From NCBI GenBank assembly GCA_011033025.1, contig WFMF01000032.1, forward strand, positions 372,001 to 436,000: DNA of 64,000 nt, written 5' to 3'. Shown here piece by piece: positions 26,019 through 38,600 of the stretch (positions are counted from its first letter, which is position 1; each line of letters opens with the position of its first letter). The translations under genes and the position numbers were made by a program. The notes below the pieces were generated by a model. The model saw only the letters and a program-made list of their open reading frames with translations. It was not told the DNA's origin and made no database searches. The DNA comes from Beroe forskalii. Lineage: Eukaryota > Ctenophora > Nuda > Beroida > Beroidae.

Positions 26019-26800
26019 GTTGCTTCGAAAGGAAAAAAAAAGACAGCGATACATATCATAGAAAAACAGACTAAAAATAAAAAGAATAAAAGGTAGCAGT
26101 TGATGAGGAGAGAGGAGGAATAACTGTCAAAGGAAGATATGACGTGGCCTAGCAGTAAAAATAACAAATATCGAGACTACCCTAGCCCCAAGGCTATACT
26201 GATAACAGACTTAATCGGCTCTCTTTCACCTATTAACAAAGAAGCCATAAAGTATTTGAAATGTGACCAGTTCATATTTTTCTGGAGCTGAAAACTGCGA
26301 CTAATATATATTGGCAGCAGCCAAAGATAATTCACAATTTTGTTTTCGTGATTGCAAGTGATAAAAGGTAAACTCTATGTGAATCTTCAAAATCCTGCTG
26401 AATGTTATCAGTAATACACTTTTCCACTGAAGACAAGAAGGTTAAGGATTTATTGCAGTGGGAGGAAGATGTGCAGGAGTGTTTCCAGGTCTTCCCCACA
26501 GTGAAAGTAACGTGGGCTCACGCTGTCAATTTTCATCTTATACCTCATATATCGACATGTAGGATTCTCATAATGAATTTATATTGTAAGAAATTGAATT
26601 AGCTTGAGATTTCTAGCAATGTTAATTATACATGTTCTAGTATACAGTATTCCAGTTGATATATCCATATTAACCTATCCTCTGCCCTTCTTAGCGGCAG
26701 GATATCCTTGCAATCTATTTTTAGTAATTAGCTCTTTCCAATTTCAACCCCCGTATCTGTCGCTCTTCATTGTCAGTGAAGAGTTAGACAGAGCTTACGA
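26019..26800. other. Unassigned DNA with one possible exon fragment
   Basis: AT-rich sequence between satellite block 2 and the L1-like fragment. Near 26490-26535 a good acceptor-like stretch (CTTCCCCACAG) precedes a plus-strand frame VKVTWAHAVN, which resembles the start of the conserved domain of FAM151/menorin proteins. The frame then continues without family similarity. Too short to call as a gene. Confidence 0.3.
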
Positions 26801-28869
26801 TCAATGTTTTTTAAGATTACGCAGGGGGTCATTCGCATTATTGTATCTGCGGATAGCCAGCTTGATATCTACATATTCTCTCCGGGAGACAATGTGGAAA
26901 GCACGATTAAGAGTTTTCATACAGAAATCATTAGGGTTGAGCGGGGTAACTTTGAACGATTTTTCAGTTTTTCTAACTGCCCTCTAAAAATAGAACACAT
27001 GCCAAAAAGTTCGTGTGTTCTTATAACCATTAGGGACACTGGCTAATAAACCTGGTATATGTGAAACGTGTCAGTTTGTACTAACAGAGCCGTGATCACG
27101 TGATCAAATTACAACTAACTTGTTCAAAAGTTACCGGCTCTGGGGTAACTTTGAACATCCAATTAAACCAATTAGAAGCCTCCTGGATATAGATTTTATG
27201 TTTTTGGACAAATTCTGGGTCGATGGAAGTTCGTTACCATACTTCATTTCATCAATTAAGATGGTGAACCGTGGCCACGCCCCACTCAAAGTGTTGTTCA
27301 AAGTTGCCCTAAAAAATTTTTTTGGACTTTTTTGCTTCAAATTACGCTAAATTGGGTTTTTAAAACATGCAGATGCTTCTTATATGCCATTCTTACAAAA
27401 ACTTCCTTTGGGCAATAAAATTTGACAACTTTGAAAAGTGTTCAAAGTTACCCCAATTCGCTGATAATTTTATTCAGATACAATTTTGCATAAGGTCCTC
27501 TAGATTATGATTTGGCAAGACAAAGGCCAACTTTCAACATGTATCTACTGAATTACTACAAAAAAATAATGCCCAATCATTGATGCCCAGACAAATTTGA
27601 AGTGGATCCAAGGCCTTTTTAAAATCAAATTCATAAAAATAAATAGGAAATTGCCTGCATGAAAATATATAAAACAAAACACAAAAAATATCAAATTAAA
27701 GCAAAAACACATTCCTGATGCAAGATATAATCTGGAAAAAAAGTGTACGGACATTTTAATATGAAAGTAGGCTTAATATTGCCAAATCTGAACTTATAAA
27801 TGAAAATATCAAAGTGAAGGACTTTCCATGAAATCGCTTGGAACATGCAATAAAGAAACCAAATGACTTCTATTTGTGGCAGAATTGTTCTAGTAGAAAC
27901 CTATTTGTTAAATGTAGGAAATAAAGAAGTGATAAGGAAGCAAATCAATTCGTTTATTTGCTGTTCAAAGTTACCCCAGGAAAATTCAAAGTTACCCCAA
28001 GCTGTTCAAAGTAACCCCGTGTTCAAAGTTACCCCGCACTACCCTATAGTTCATAACATTTCCGTCCTGGTCAATGAAATCCGACAGGTGATTAACATTG
28101 CAGTTAATTAGCTTCCACTGCCAAAGCTTGCTCCCAATATCAGTAATGAGGCTATTGCCCCACACGCAGTGATTGATACCCTTATTGCTGATTTTTTGAG
28201 GCCTTTTCCTCCAGCCCCTGTAAGCATCAATGAGGTCGTAGTAAAGGTGTATTTTTCGAGGTCAGCATGTTTTCAAAACAGATACCAGCGTGTTCCGGGT
28301 AGGTTAACTGATTAATAACTATGTTTTTCCAGGATGATGAAAGTCTATCCTTCCAATCTTTTTGGACTAGCTTAACTTTCAGACTCAGAATAAAATCTAA
28401 AGGGTAGAAACATACTCAGTCCACCTGAGTCTCTACTCTGAGTAATAATATCCCTTTTAATTTTATCTGGTTTTCCACCCAAAGAAAATTGAAAACAAAT
28501 TTATTGAGCATTTGTACATGCTTCTCGTTGGGATCGGAAAGGGTGATAATATAAACAAACTGGGAAATGATAATTGATTTGATAATTGTAACTCTACCAT
28601 AAAAAGTCAAATCCACACGACTCCCAGAACCTACTGCGGTTCTTAGCTCGCTCAAATTTTTCAAGAAAATTATCATCCTTATCTGCTGAACTGAGTTGAT
28701 ATTATTAAAATTAACTCCAAGGGCTGTGAAACTATTAACTAAGAAATCTCGGCCGTATTTACAGGTAATCGAACTGATAAACTGCGAATCATTCTTAGCC
28801 GCACCCAAAGCTACACATTTAGTCTTATCTATATTGATATTACAGCCAGCTACAGCACCGAAAGACCGC
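26800..28869 (-). mobile_element. L1-like LINE fragment (3' part of reverse transcriptase ORF), split by a TA transposon
   Basis: Minus-strand sequence from 28869 down to 28416 encodes the end of an L1-type reverse transcriptase: INIDKTKCVALG, LTFYGRVTIIKSIIISQFVY and KFVFNFLWVE. The frame then shifts, but the protein continues (CVWGNSLITDIGSKLW, then DFIDQDGNVMN) to 28047. There a 1.1 kb DNA transposon intervenes. Beyond it the LINE resumes with YNDFCMK and REYVDIKLAIRRYNN, ending near 26800. The 5' truncated end abuts satellite A at the box CATTTTCTTAGTTGG. An old, inactive copy. Confidence 0.85.
26934..28044. mobile_element. Non-autonomous TA-target transposon inside the LINE
   Basis: About 1.11 kb with 24 bp terminal inverted repeats (22 of 24 match; the right end reads GGGTAGTGCGGGGTAACTTT in reverse complement). 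TA flanks both ends (26932-26933, 28045-28046), as in Tc1/mariner-type elements. Removing the element and one TA rejoins the LINE reading frame perfectly (VMNY to NDFC). The motif GTTCAAAGTTACCCC, part of the ends, recurs inside in both orientations at 27142, 27440, 27963, 27984, 28004 and 28021. No transposase frame is recognisable. Confidence 0.88.
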
Positions 28870-29221
28870 ATTTTCTTAGTTGGATCAAACTGTACTGACC
28901 TGCTAAATCTCATGAGTTAACTAGTAACTTTATTAATAGGAGGACCCCCGAAATACTGATCAAAATTCAGAACTCTGACACCATTGGACTTCTGGAAAAC
29001 TCTGTTAATAAATGCATCATTATTTGGTTCTACACTCTCTGGAAGGCAGTCACACGGAAAAAGCATATTTAAGCCTATTTGGTCCTTGTGTCAATTATAA
29101 CCACAAGAAGTCCATTTTAGGCCAAAATTTGGGTTTTTGAGAGGCTGTAAATCGTGAAAATGGCCGAAATTCAAGATTCTGAAAGCAGCATTTTCTTAGT
29201 TGGATCAAACTGTACTGACCT
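28870..29221. repeat. Satellite A, single monomer between LINE and ACCT transposon
   Basis: One monomer starting at CATTTTCTTAGTTGG, directly joined to the truncated 5' end of the L1-like LINE, and ending at GACCT where the next transposon is inserted. It has many small deletions relative to the consensus. Confidence 0.93.
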
Positions 29222-31106
29222 CATCGATAGCAGCCAGAATGCAAGTTGGCCATTTTTGACACTTAAAGGCTTCTGTGCAGTGAAATAGGCATCCCAGATG
29301 GTTGGAAACAGTCTATATAAAAGAACTCATTGATATCTATCATTTGCAACAAAATTATCAAAATCCGACCTGCGTTGAGATTTTATGAGGTTAAAACCAC
29401 TCCAAAAAAGTTGCTTTCGATTTGTGACATGCGACTCGATTTTCCCTCACAAAAGAGCTCATAACTCAAAACTAAAAGAGATACAGCCTTGGGACCCCTA
29501 TCTCAAAAATTCGAGAAGACCTCTTACATAAGAAGAGTCTTCACTGGAAAGGTCAAGTCCTTCGTGGCCGGTTGAGGTTATCGTGATTATGCGCGTGGGG
29601 CCTTCTTAACCTCAATATCCAACACAGAAGAGAAACCTGTCTACACCAAACTGTAGTACCCATGGCTGCTACAAGTTGACATGGATAGATCCTGGCTACC
29701 TGCTTTACTTTTTTCCGTGGTCTGGTCAAAGAGGCGGTATGCAAGGCCTTGTGGCACAGAGAGGACCTATTATTCCCAGGAGGGAGAGGGCCTGACCTGA
29801 AGTTGTCTTACCAACTTGTAGTACCCATGGTGGCTACAAGTTGGTAGCATTAAACTGGTCCTACCTCTTTATGTTGTCCCTCAGGGTTAATCTTAGGCCC
29901 GTTTTCCGAAAACCAGGTTTTTGGATGTCGCGACTCAAATTTAGCCTCAAGACCACAACAGAAGCCAATGAAAACATATTTTTGTTACCAAAGATGAAGC
30001 TGAAACTGTGAAGGATCACCTCAAACCAAAATTTTGCACAATGGGATGAATTTGTGGCTCTCAGGTGAGGTTAAGGATGTCCTCCGGGAATTTCATCTTA
30101 AATTTGGCCTTGTTTTTGCCTCAAATGAACAACGCAAGGTCAAAAACTCCCAACTTTGAACCAAGGAAATATATTCTGACCTCTTTGATTAATACTACAT
30201 TTCTTTAAGAGGACTGAAGCACCTCCATGAGGGTTAAAATGGCTTAAAACTGTAAAATCCAGGTTTTCAGATGTCAGGACACAGTTTTAGCCTCAAGACA
30301 GCAACAAAAGCCAATGAAAAAAGATTCTTGATGGCAAAATGAAGCTGAAACTGTCTAGGATCACCTCAAACCCAAATTTTCACAATGGATGGATTGGTGG
30401 CTCTCAGGAGAGGTTAAGTGACTTCCTCCGGGGGATTTTATCAAAAATTCAGGCCATTTTTTAGCCTCAATGGACGGGGCGTCAAAAACTCCCAAATTTG
30501 ACCAAGGAAGTATATTTTGACCTTTGATTGAGACTGATAACTTTGGGAGGACTCAAACACTTCTTTGATGTTTAGTGGCTAAAACAGTAAAATCCAGGTT
30601 TTTGAGATGTCGCGACAAAATTTAGCCTCAAACAGCAACAAAAGCAAGTAAAGACATTCTTGATACCAAATGAAGCTGAAACTGTCTAATATCACCTCAA
30701 ATCAAAATTTTACTCATTAGGATTTGTTGGCAGATCTCAGGTGAGGATAAGTGTCTTCCTTCCCATGTTTTATCAAAAGTTGGATTTTGTGTTAGCCTCA
30801 AATCGACAACATGGGTCACAAATTCTAAATTTTGACCTAAAGGTGGATTTTGACCTCAGATCAAGAAAAAATACTTTTGGAGGACTAAACACTCCTTTGA
30901 TGCATTAAATGGCCAAAAGCTGTGAAATAAGGCATTTTTTGCTCAAATCAGCCTCATATTTAACCTCACAGTTGCCACAAATAAGGTAATATCAGATGTC
31001 CAAACTAACTTTTTATGTGAAAAGATTGGCATTATAACCTTTTTGAAAAAATGATGTATAAATAAGCCAATGTCACAAATTCCTTACATTCTGGCTGCTA
31101 TCAATG
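29222..31106. mobile_element. Non-autonomous transposon with 4-bp ACCT duplication and internal tandem repeats
   Basis: An 1885 bp insert in satellite A. The 24 bp inverted ends (22 of 24 match; both contain GATAGCAGCCAGAATG) are flanked by ACCT at 29218-29221 and 31107-31110; removal restores the monomer. Inside are about three diverged tandem copies of a 334-346 bp unit, with TAGCCTCAA landmarks at 29942, 30288 and 30622, each including CTGAAACTGT and ATCACCTCAAA. No transposase frame is seen. A 4 bp duplication occurs in Sola and Academ families among others; the family is not assigned. Confidence 0.88.
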
Positions 31107-33443
31107 ACCTGCAAAATTTCATGAGTTAACTAGTAACTTTATTAATAGGACGACCCCCGAGATGCTGATAAAAATTCAGAAAATACTCTGACACCATTGG
31201 ACTTGTGGAATACTCTGTTAATAAATGCATCATTATTTGGTTCTAGTACACCCTCTGGAAGGCAGTCACACGGCAAAAAGCATATTTTAGCCTTATATTT
31301 GGTCCTTGTGGACAATTATAACCAAAGAAGTCCATTTTTAGGCCAAAAATTGGGTTTTTGAGAGGCTGTAAATCGTGAAAATGGCCGAAATTAAAAATTC
31401 TGAAAGCAGCATTTTCTTAGTTGGATCAAACTGTACTGACCTGCAAAATTTCAAGAGTTAACTAGTAACTTTATTAATAGGAGGACCCCCCCCCGAGATA
31501 CTGATCAAAATTCAGAAAATACTCTGACACCATTGGACTTGTGGAAAACTCTGTTAATAAATGCATCATTATTTGGTTCTAGTACACTCTCTGGAAGGCA
31601 GTCACACGGGAAAAAGCATATTTTAGCCTTATATTTGGTCCTTGTGGACAATTATAACCAAAGAAGTCCATTTTTAGGCCAAAATTGGGTTTTTGAGAGG
31701 CTGTAAATCGAAAATGGGCGAAATTCAAAATTCTGAAAGCAGCATTTTCTTAGTTGGATCAAACTGTACTGACCTGCAAAATTTCATGAGTTAACTAGTA
31801 ACTTTAATAGGACGACCCCCCCCGAGATACTGATCAAAAAGTCAGAAAATAATCTGACACCATTGGACTTGTGGAAAATTCTGTTAATAAATGCATCATT
31901 ATTTGGTTCTAGTACACTCTCTGGAAGGCAGTCACATTTGGGAAAAAAGCATATTTCAGCCTTATATTTGGTCCTTGTGGACAATTATAACCAAAAAGTC
32001 CATTTTAGGCCAAAAATTGGGTTTTTGAGAGGCTGTAAATCGTGAAAATGGGCGAAATTCAAAATTCTGAAAGCAGCATTTTCTTAGTTGGATCAAACTG
32101 TACTGACCTGCAAAATTTCATGAGTTAACTAGTAACTTTAATAGGAGGACCCCCGAGATACTGATCAAAATTCAGAAAATAATCTGACACCATTGGACTT
32201 GTGGAAAACTCTGTTAATAAATGCATCATTATTTGGTTCTAGTACACTCTCTGGAAGGCAGTCACACGGGAAAAAGCATATTTTAGCCTTATATTTGGTC
32301 CTTGTGGACAATTATAACCAAAGAAGTCCTTTTAGGCCAAAATTGGGTTTTGAGAGGCTGTAAATCGTGAAAATGGCCGAAATTCAAAATTCTGAAAGGC
32401 ATTTTCTTAGTTGGATCAAACTGTACTGACCTGCAAAATTTCATGAGTTAACTAGTAACTTTAATAGGACGACCCCCGAGATGCTGATAAAATTCAGAAA
32501 ATACTCTGTCACCATTGGACTTGTGGAAAATTCTGTTAATAAATGCATCATTATTTGGTTCTAGTACACTCTGGAAGGCAGTCACACGGAAAAAAAGCAT
32601 ATTTAGCCTTATATTTGGTCCTTGTGGACAATTATAACCAAAGAAGTCCACTTTTAGGCCAAAAATTGGGTTTTTGAGAGGCTGTAAATCGTGAAAATGG
32701 CCGAAATTCAAAATTCTGAAAGCAGCATTTTCTTAGTTGGATCAAACTGTACTGATCTGCAAAATTTCATGAGTTAACTAGTAACTTTAATAGGACGACC
32801 CCCCCCGAGATGCTGATAAAAATTCAGAAAATACTCTGACACCATTGGACTTGTGGAAAATTCTGTTAATAAATGCATCATTATTTGGTTCTAGTACACT
32901 CTCTGGAAGGCAGTCACACAGGAAAAAGCATATTTTAGCCTTATATTTGGTCCTTGTGGACAATTATAACCAAAGAAGTCCATTTTAGGCCAAAAAAATT
33001 TGGTTTTGAGAGGCTGTAAATCGTGAAAATGGCCGAAATTCAAAATTCTGAAAGCAGCATTTTCTTAGTTGGATCAAACTGTACTGACCTGCAAAATTTC
33101 ATGAGTTAACTAGTAACTTTACTAGGAGGACCCCCCTCCCCCGAGATGCTGATCAAAATTCAGAAAATACTCTGACACCATTGGACTTGTGGAAAACTCT
33201 GTTAATAAATGCATCATTATTTGGTTCTAGTACACCCTCTGGAAGGCAGTCACACGGCAAAAAGCATATTTTAGCCTTATATTTGGTCCTTGTGGACAAT
33301 TATAACCAAAGAAGTCCATTTTAGGCCAAAATTTGGGTTTTTGAGAGGCTGTAAATCGTGAAAATGGCCGAAATTCAAAATTCTGAAAGCAGCATTTTCT
33401 TAGTTGGATCAAACTGTACTGACCTGCAAAATTTCATGAGTTA
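31107..33443. repeat. Satellite A array, block 3a (about 7 monomers)
   Basis: GTTAATAAATG subtype monomers, several with short poly-C runs. Interrupted at 33443 by a TA transposon within GAGTTAACTAG. Confidence 0.97.
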
Positions 33444-35245
33444 CGGGTATATGCCCCACAAAATAACACGCCCCACAAAACATATAATTTTGTTTTTCAT
33501 CATATAAGTAAATAAATATGATTTTCATACTTTTGAAGTTAATTACACATAAACTAGTGTCTTATGTGAAGATTTCCTGATCAATATGACGGCTTTAGAT
33601 GGATTTTTTCATTCCAATTTTTCCCTTGAAAGTGAAAATGTTGATTATTAGGAAAATTGATTTGCATATTTCCTCGATATTTTGAGAAATATGTTATAAA
33701 TCGAGTAGTTGAATACATCTCCATTAATTTCAAATTGATATAAGCGATTCCATGATCAAATTTCGAAAAATAGAGGAATTATTCAAAAAATTGACTCAGA
33801 CCCACAAATAACATGGAATGCCCTACAAAATAACATAGCTAAATTCAAGGTTTTTATGAACCTAAATAAGTCTATGATGCTTATTTGACGTCATTGAATG
33901 ATGAATTATTCAAGAAGCATGTAATTCACAATGAGGCATAAAAGTTAATGAATAAAGTGTAAAAGCCGATATTTACCATACCCTACAAAAATAACACTAT
34001 ATTCCAAATATGCCCCACAAATATATCTAATTTCCATACAAAGTTGTGGTGAAAGCAAATACAATGAAATAAAGATGGATCATGTAAGGACCACTAATTG
34101 AAGGTAGTTTACATATGAAAAAGTAAATTTGTTTATGAACAACAATATTCTTGAATTCTGCAGATTTATCTGCACGTGACTGATAAATTTCATCAAAATC
34201 AGTGTTAAAGTTTGAATTTGAACCTTTATTAATAAGGTCAAAATCAATGATTGAATGTGACTCTTTCTCTATTACTAATGAACTTAACAATTATTTTGAT
34301 TCTCCAGATCATCTGGTTTCATTACCTACTGTACTGTTTTCACCTGTAGTGATTGCAAATTATGATAGAGGTTCTGGCCAAAAATATCACAAATGGCATA
34401 AGCAATAGCAGAATAAACCATCTCAACTGGTTTAAAATGTGTATTCAAATAAAACGTCTAATTCGTGTCTATTTATTGACTGGACACAATAGCCTGATCT
34501 TTATTCAAACTTTCAAGGCCAAAAATGCATCGGAGCAATATCCAATAAGCCCAATATACATAGATGCCCAAAACATCATAATTTTCACTATAAAACCCTC
34601 AAACCCTCAAACAATGATTTTCTATCTTCATAAACTTTCAGACCAACATCTAAAAGTAGTTTTGGGGGTTCAACTATATAAAATTTGAAGCTTTCACCTA
34701 TTGCCCCTAAAATATATAATCCAAAAATTAATTTCAGGAAAACTCTGAGTTGGCATAGTGCATATGGATTGCAGTTTACGTTTATTGAGCTAATTATGGA
34801 CAAATTTATAATAGAGAAACATCATCTTTATCGTAACTTCAAAAAATATAACGGTTTTCCTTGATTCGAGTGTTATTTTGTGGGGCTCTTACACCTTTCA
34901 TGGATCATAAAATCAACAATAAAAAATGATGGAATCCCAAATTGTTTAGTTTGAAGATTTGTTAAGTTTCAAAACAGTATAATCGAACAAAACTTTTGTT
35001 AAGGTTAATGTTTGTTAAACAATTTCATATTTTTCATGTTGTATATTTGTGGGTCATGGCAAAAATGAAGGGCGTTTTCACAGAAAATTTTCGACCACTA
35101 AATCCCAAAATTTTGTTAAAATCGGTGTGGAAAACTTTTTTAAGCCTTTGCTACTATAAGGAATCCTTATTAGTCACATCATGCTCAATATCTCTGGACG
35201 AGAGGTATTTGAAAAATCGTATATATTTTGTGGGTCAAATACCCG
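33444..35245. mobile_element. Non-autonomous TA-target transposon inside satellite A
   Basis: A 1802 bp insert with imperfect inverted ends (CGGGTATATGCCCCACAAAA against CGGGTATTTGACCCACAAAA). TA at 33442-33443 is repeated at 35246-35247, and removing the insert restores GAGTTAACTAG. Derivatives of the end motif (CCCTACAAAATAACA, CCCCACAAATAT, TTTTGTGGGGC) recur inside near 33822, 33982, 34013 and 34872. TA duplication points to a Tc1/mariner-type transposase supplied in trans. No transposase frame is visible; the short frames near 34.0-35.3 kb resemble nothing known. Confidence 0.88.
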
Positions 35246-35562
35246 TAACTAGTAACTTTACTAGGAGGACCCCCCCCCCGAGATACTGATCAAAATTCAG
35301 AAAATACTCTGACACCATTGGACTTGTGGAAAACTCTTTTAATAAATGCATCATTATTTGGTTCTAGTACACCTCTGGAAGGCAGTCACACGGCTTAAAA
35401 AGCATATTTTAGCCTTATATTTGGTCCTTGTGGACAATTATTACCAAAGAAGTCCATTTTAGGCCAAAAAATTGGTTTTTTGAGAGGCTGTAAATCGTGA
35501 AAATGGGCGAAATTCAAAATTCTGAAAGCAGCATTTTCTTAGTTGGATCAAACTGTACTGAC
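35246..35562. repeat. Satellite A monomer after the TA transposon
   Basis: One monomer resuming at TAACTAGTAAC and ending at CTGTACTGAC, where a transposon remnant starts. Confidence 0.95.
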
Positions 35563-35690
35563 CAGGGGCGTAGCCAGGGGGGAGGCGACACAGGCGGCTG
35601 CCTCCCCCTTTTTGGACAAAGACAATATGATAATTTTGTTAATTTTGTTAGATGAGGCTTTGAGTTTTTTTTAAAAAAACCCCCCCCAAA
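35563..35690. mobile_element. Remnant with hAT-like terminal sequence
   Basis: Begins CAGGGGCGTAGCCAGGGGG, the kind of terminus common in animal hAT elements, and ends in a poly-A then poly-C stretch that rejoins satellite A at TATTTGGTCC. No matching right end, and part of the monomer is missing, so this is a broken copy or an insertion with a deletion. Confidence 0.55.
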
Positions 35691-38600
35691 ATATTTGGTC
35701 CTTGTGGACAATTATAACCAAAGAAGTCATTTTTAGGCCAAAAATTGGGTTTTTGAGGCTGTAAATCGTGAAAATGGCCGAAATTCAAAATTCTGAAAGC
35801 AGCATTTTCTTAGTTGGATCAAACTGTACTGACCCCAAATTTCATGAGTTAACTAGTAAGTTTAATAGGAGGACGAATGCTGATCAAAATTCAGAAAATA
35901 CTCTGACACCATTGGACTTGTAGAACTCTGTTTATAATGCATCATTATTTGGTTCTAGTACACTCTCTGGAAGGCAGTCACATAGGAAAAAGCATATTTC
36001 GGCCTTATTTTGGTCCTGGACAGTATAACCAAGAAGTCCATTTTAGGCCAAAATGGGTTTTGAGGCTGTAAATCGTGAAAATGGCAAAAATTCAAAATTC
36101 TAGCAGCATTTTCTTAGTTGGATCAAACTGTACTGACCTGCAAAATTTCATGAGTTAACTAGTAAGTTTGTAATTAGGAGGACTAGATACAGTCAAAAAT
36201 TCAGAAAAAATACTCTGACACCATTGGACTTGGAGACTCTGTTTGTACAAATGCATCATTATTTGGTTCTAGTACACTCTCTGGAAGGCAGTCATGGGAA
36301 AAGCATATTTCAGCCTTATATTTGGTCCTTGTGGACAATTATAACCAAGAAGTCCATTTTAGGCCAAAATGGGTTTTGAGGCTGTAAATCGTGAAAATGG
36401 CCGAAATTCAAAATTCTGAAAGCAGCATTTTCTTAGTTGGATCAAACTGTACTGACCTGCAAAATTTCATGAGTTAACTAGTAAGTTTATTAATAGGAGG
36501 ACCCGATACTGATCAAAATTCAGAAAATACTCTGACACCATTGGACTTGTGGAAGACTCTGTTTATAAATGCATCATTATTTGGTTCTAGTACTCTCTGG
36601 AAGGCAGTCACATGGGAAAAAGCATATTTCAGCCTTATATTTTGGTCCTTGTGGACAATTATAACTAAAGAAGTCCATTTTAGGCCAAAAATTGGGTTTT
36701 GAGAGGCTGTAAATCGTGAAAATGGCCAAAATTCAAAATTCTGAAAGCAGCATTTTCTTAGTTGGATCAAACTGTACTGACCTGCAAAATTTCATGAGTT
36801 AACTAGTAAGTTTAATAGGACGACCCCCCCCCCCCGAGATACTGATCAAAATTCAGAAAATACTCTGACACCATTGGACTTGTGGAAAACTCTGTTTGTA
36901 AATGCATCATTATTTGGTTCTAGAACACTCTCTGAAAGGCAGTCACACGGGAAAAGCATATTTCAGCCTTATATTTGGTCCTTGTGACAATTATAATAAA
37001 GAAGTCCATTTTTAGGCCAAAAATTGGGTTTTTGAGAGGCTGTAAATCGTGAAAATGGCCGAAATTCAAAATTCTGAAAGCAGCATTTTCTTAGTTGGAT
37101 CAAACTGTACTGACCTGCAAAATTTCATGAGTTAACTAGTAAGTTTAATAGGACGACCCCCCCCCCCGAAAATACTCTGACATAATTGGACTTGTGGAAA
37201 ACTCTGTTTGTAAAATGCATCATTATTTGGTTCTAGTACACTCTCTGGAAGGCAGTCACACGGGAAAAAGCATATTTAGCCTTATATTTGGTCCTTGTGG
37301 ACAATTATAACCAAAGAAGTCCATTTTAGGCCAAAAAATTGGGTTTTGAGAGGCTGTAAATCGTGAAAATGGCCGAAATTCAAAATTCTAAAAGCAGCAT
37401 TTTCTTAGTTGGATCAAACTGTACTGACCTGCAAAATTTCATGAGTTAACTAGTAAGTTTAATAGGAGGACCCCCCCCCCCCGAGATACTGATCAAAATT
37501 CAGAAAATACTCTGACACCATTGGACTTGTGGAAGACTTTGTTTGTAAATGCATCATTATTTGGTTCTAGTACACTCTCTGGAAGGCAGTCACATGGAAA
37601 AAAGCATATTTCAGCCTTATATTTGGTCCTTGTGGACAATTATAACCAAAGAAGTCCATTTTTAGGCCAAAAATTGGGTTATTGAGGGGCTGTAAATCGT
37701 GAAAATGGCCGAAATTCAAAATTCTGAAAGCAGCATTTTCTTAGTTGGATCAAACTGTACTGACCTGCAAAATTTCATGAGTTAACTAGTAAGTTTAGTA
37801 GGACCCCCCCGAGATACTGATCAAAATTCAGAAAATACTCTGACACCATTGGACTTGTGGAAAACTCTGTTTGTAAATGCATCATTATTTGGTTCTAGTA
37901 CACTCTCTGGAAGGCAGTCACACGGGAAAAAGCATATTTTAGCCTTATATTTGGTCCTTGTGGACAATTATAACCAAAGAAGTCCATTTTTAGGCCAAAA
38001 ATTGGGTTTTTGAGAGGCTGTAAATCGTGAAAATGGCCGAAATTCAAAATTCTGAAAGCAGCATTTTCTTAGTTGGATCAAACTGTACTGACCTGCAAAA
38101 TTTCATGAGTTAACTAGTAAGTTTAGTAGGACGACCCCCCCTGAGATACTGATCAAAATTCAGAAAATACTCTGACACCATTGGACTTGTGGAAAACTCT
38201 GTTAATAAATGCATCATTATTTGGTTCTAGAACACTCTCTGGAAGGCAGTCACACGGAAAAAAGCATATTTCAGCCTTATATTTGGTCCTTGTGAACAAT
38301 TATAACCAAAGAAGTCCATTTTTAGGCCAAAAATTGGGTTTTTGAGAGGCTGTAAATCGTGAAAATGGCCGAAATTCAAAATTCTGAAAGCAGCATTTTC
38401 TTAGTTGGATCAAACTGTACTGACCTGCAAAATTTCATGAGTTAACTAGTAAGTTTAATAGGAGGACCCCCCCCCCCCCGGGATGCTGATCAAAATTCAG
38501 AAAATACTCTGACACCATTGGACTTGTGGAAAACTCTGTTAATAAATGCATCATTATTTGGTTCTAGTACACTCTCTGGAAGGCAGTCACACGGGAAAAA

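Noticed and set aside
26402-26602. Possible FAM151/menorin exon (KVTWAHAVN)
   Set aside because: Only about ten residues look family-like and no matching downstream exon was seen; noted but not called.
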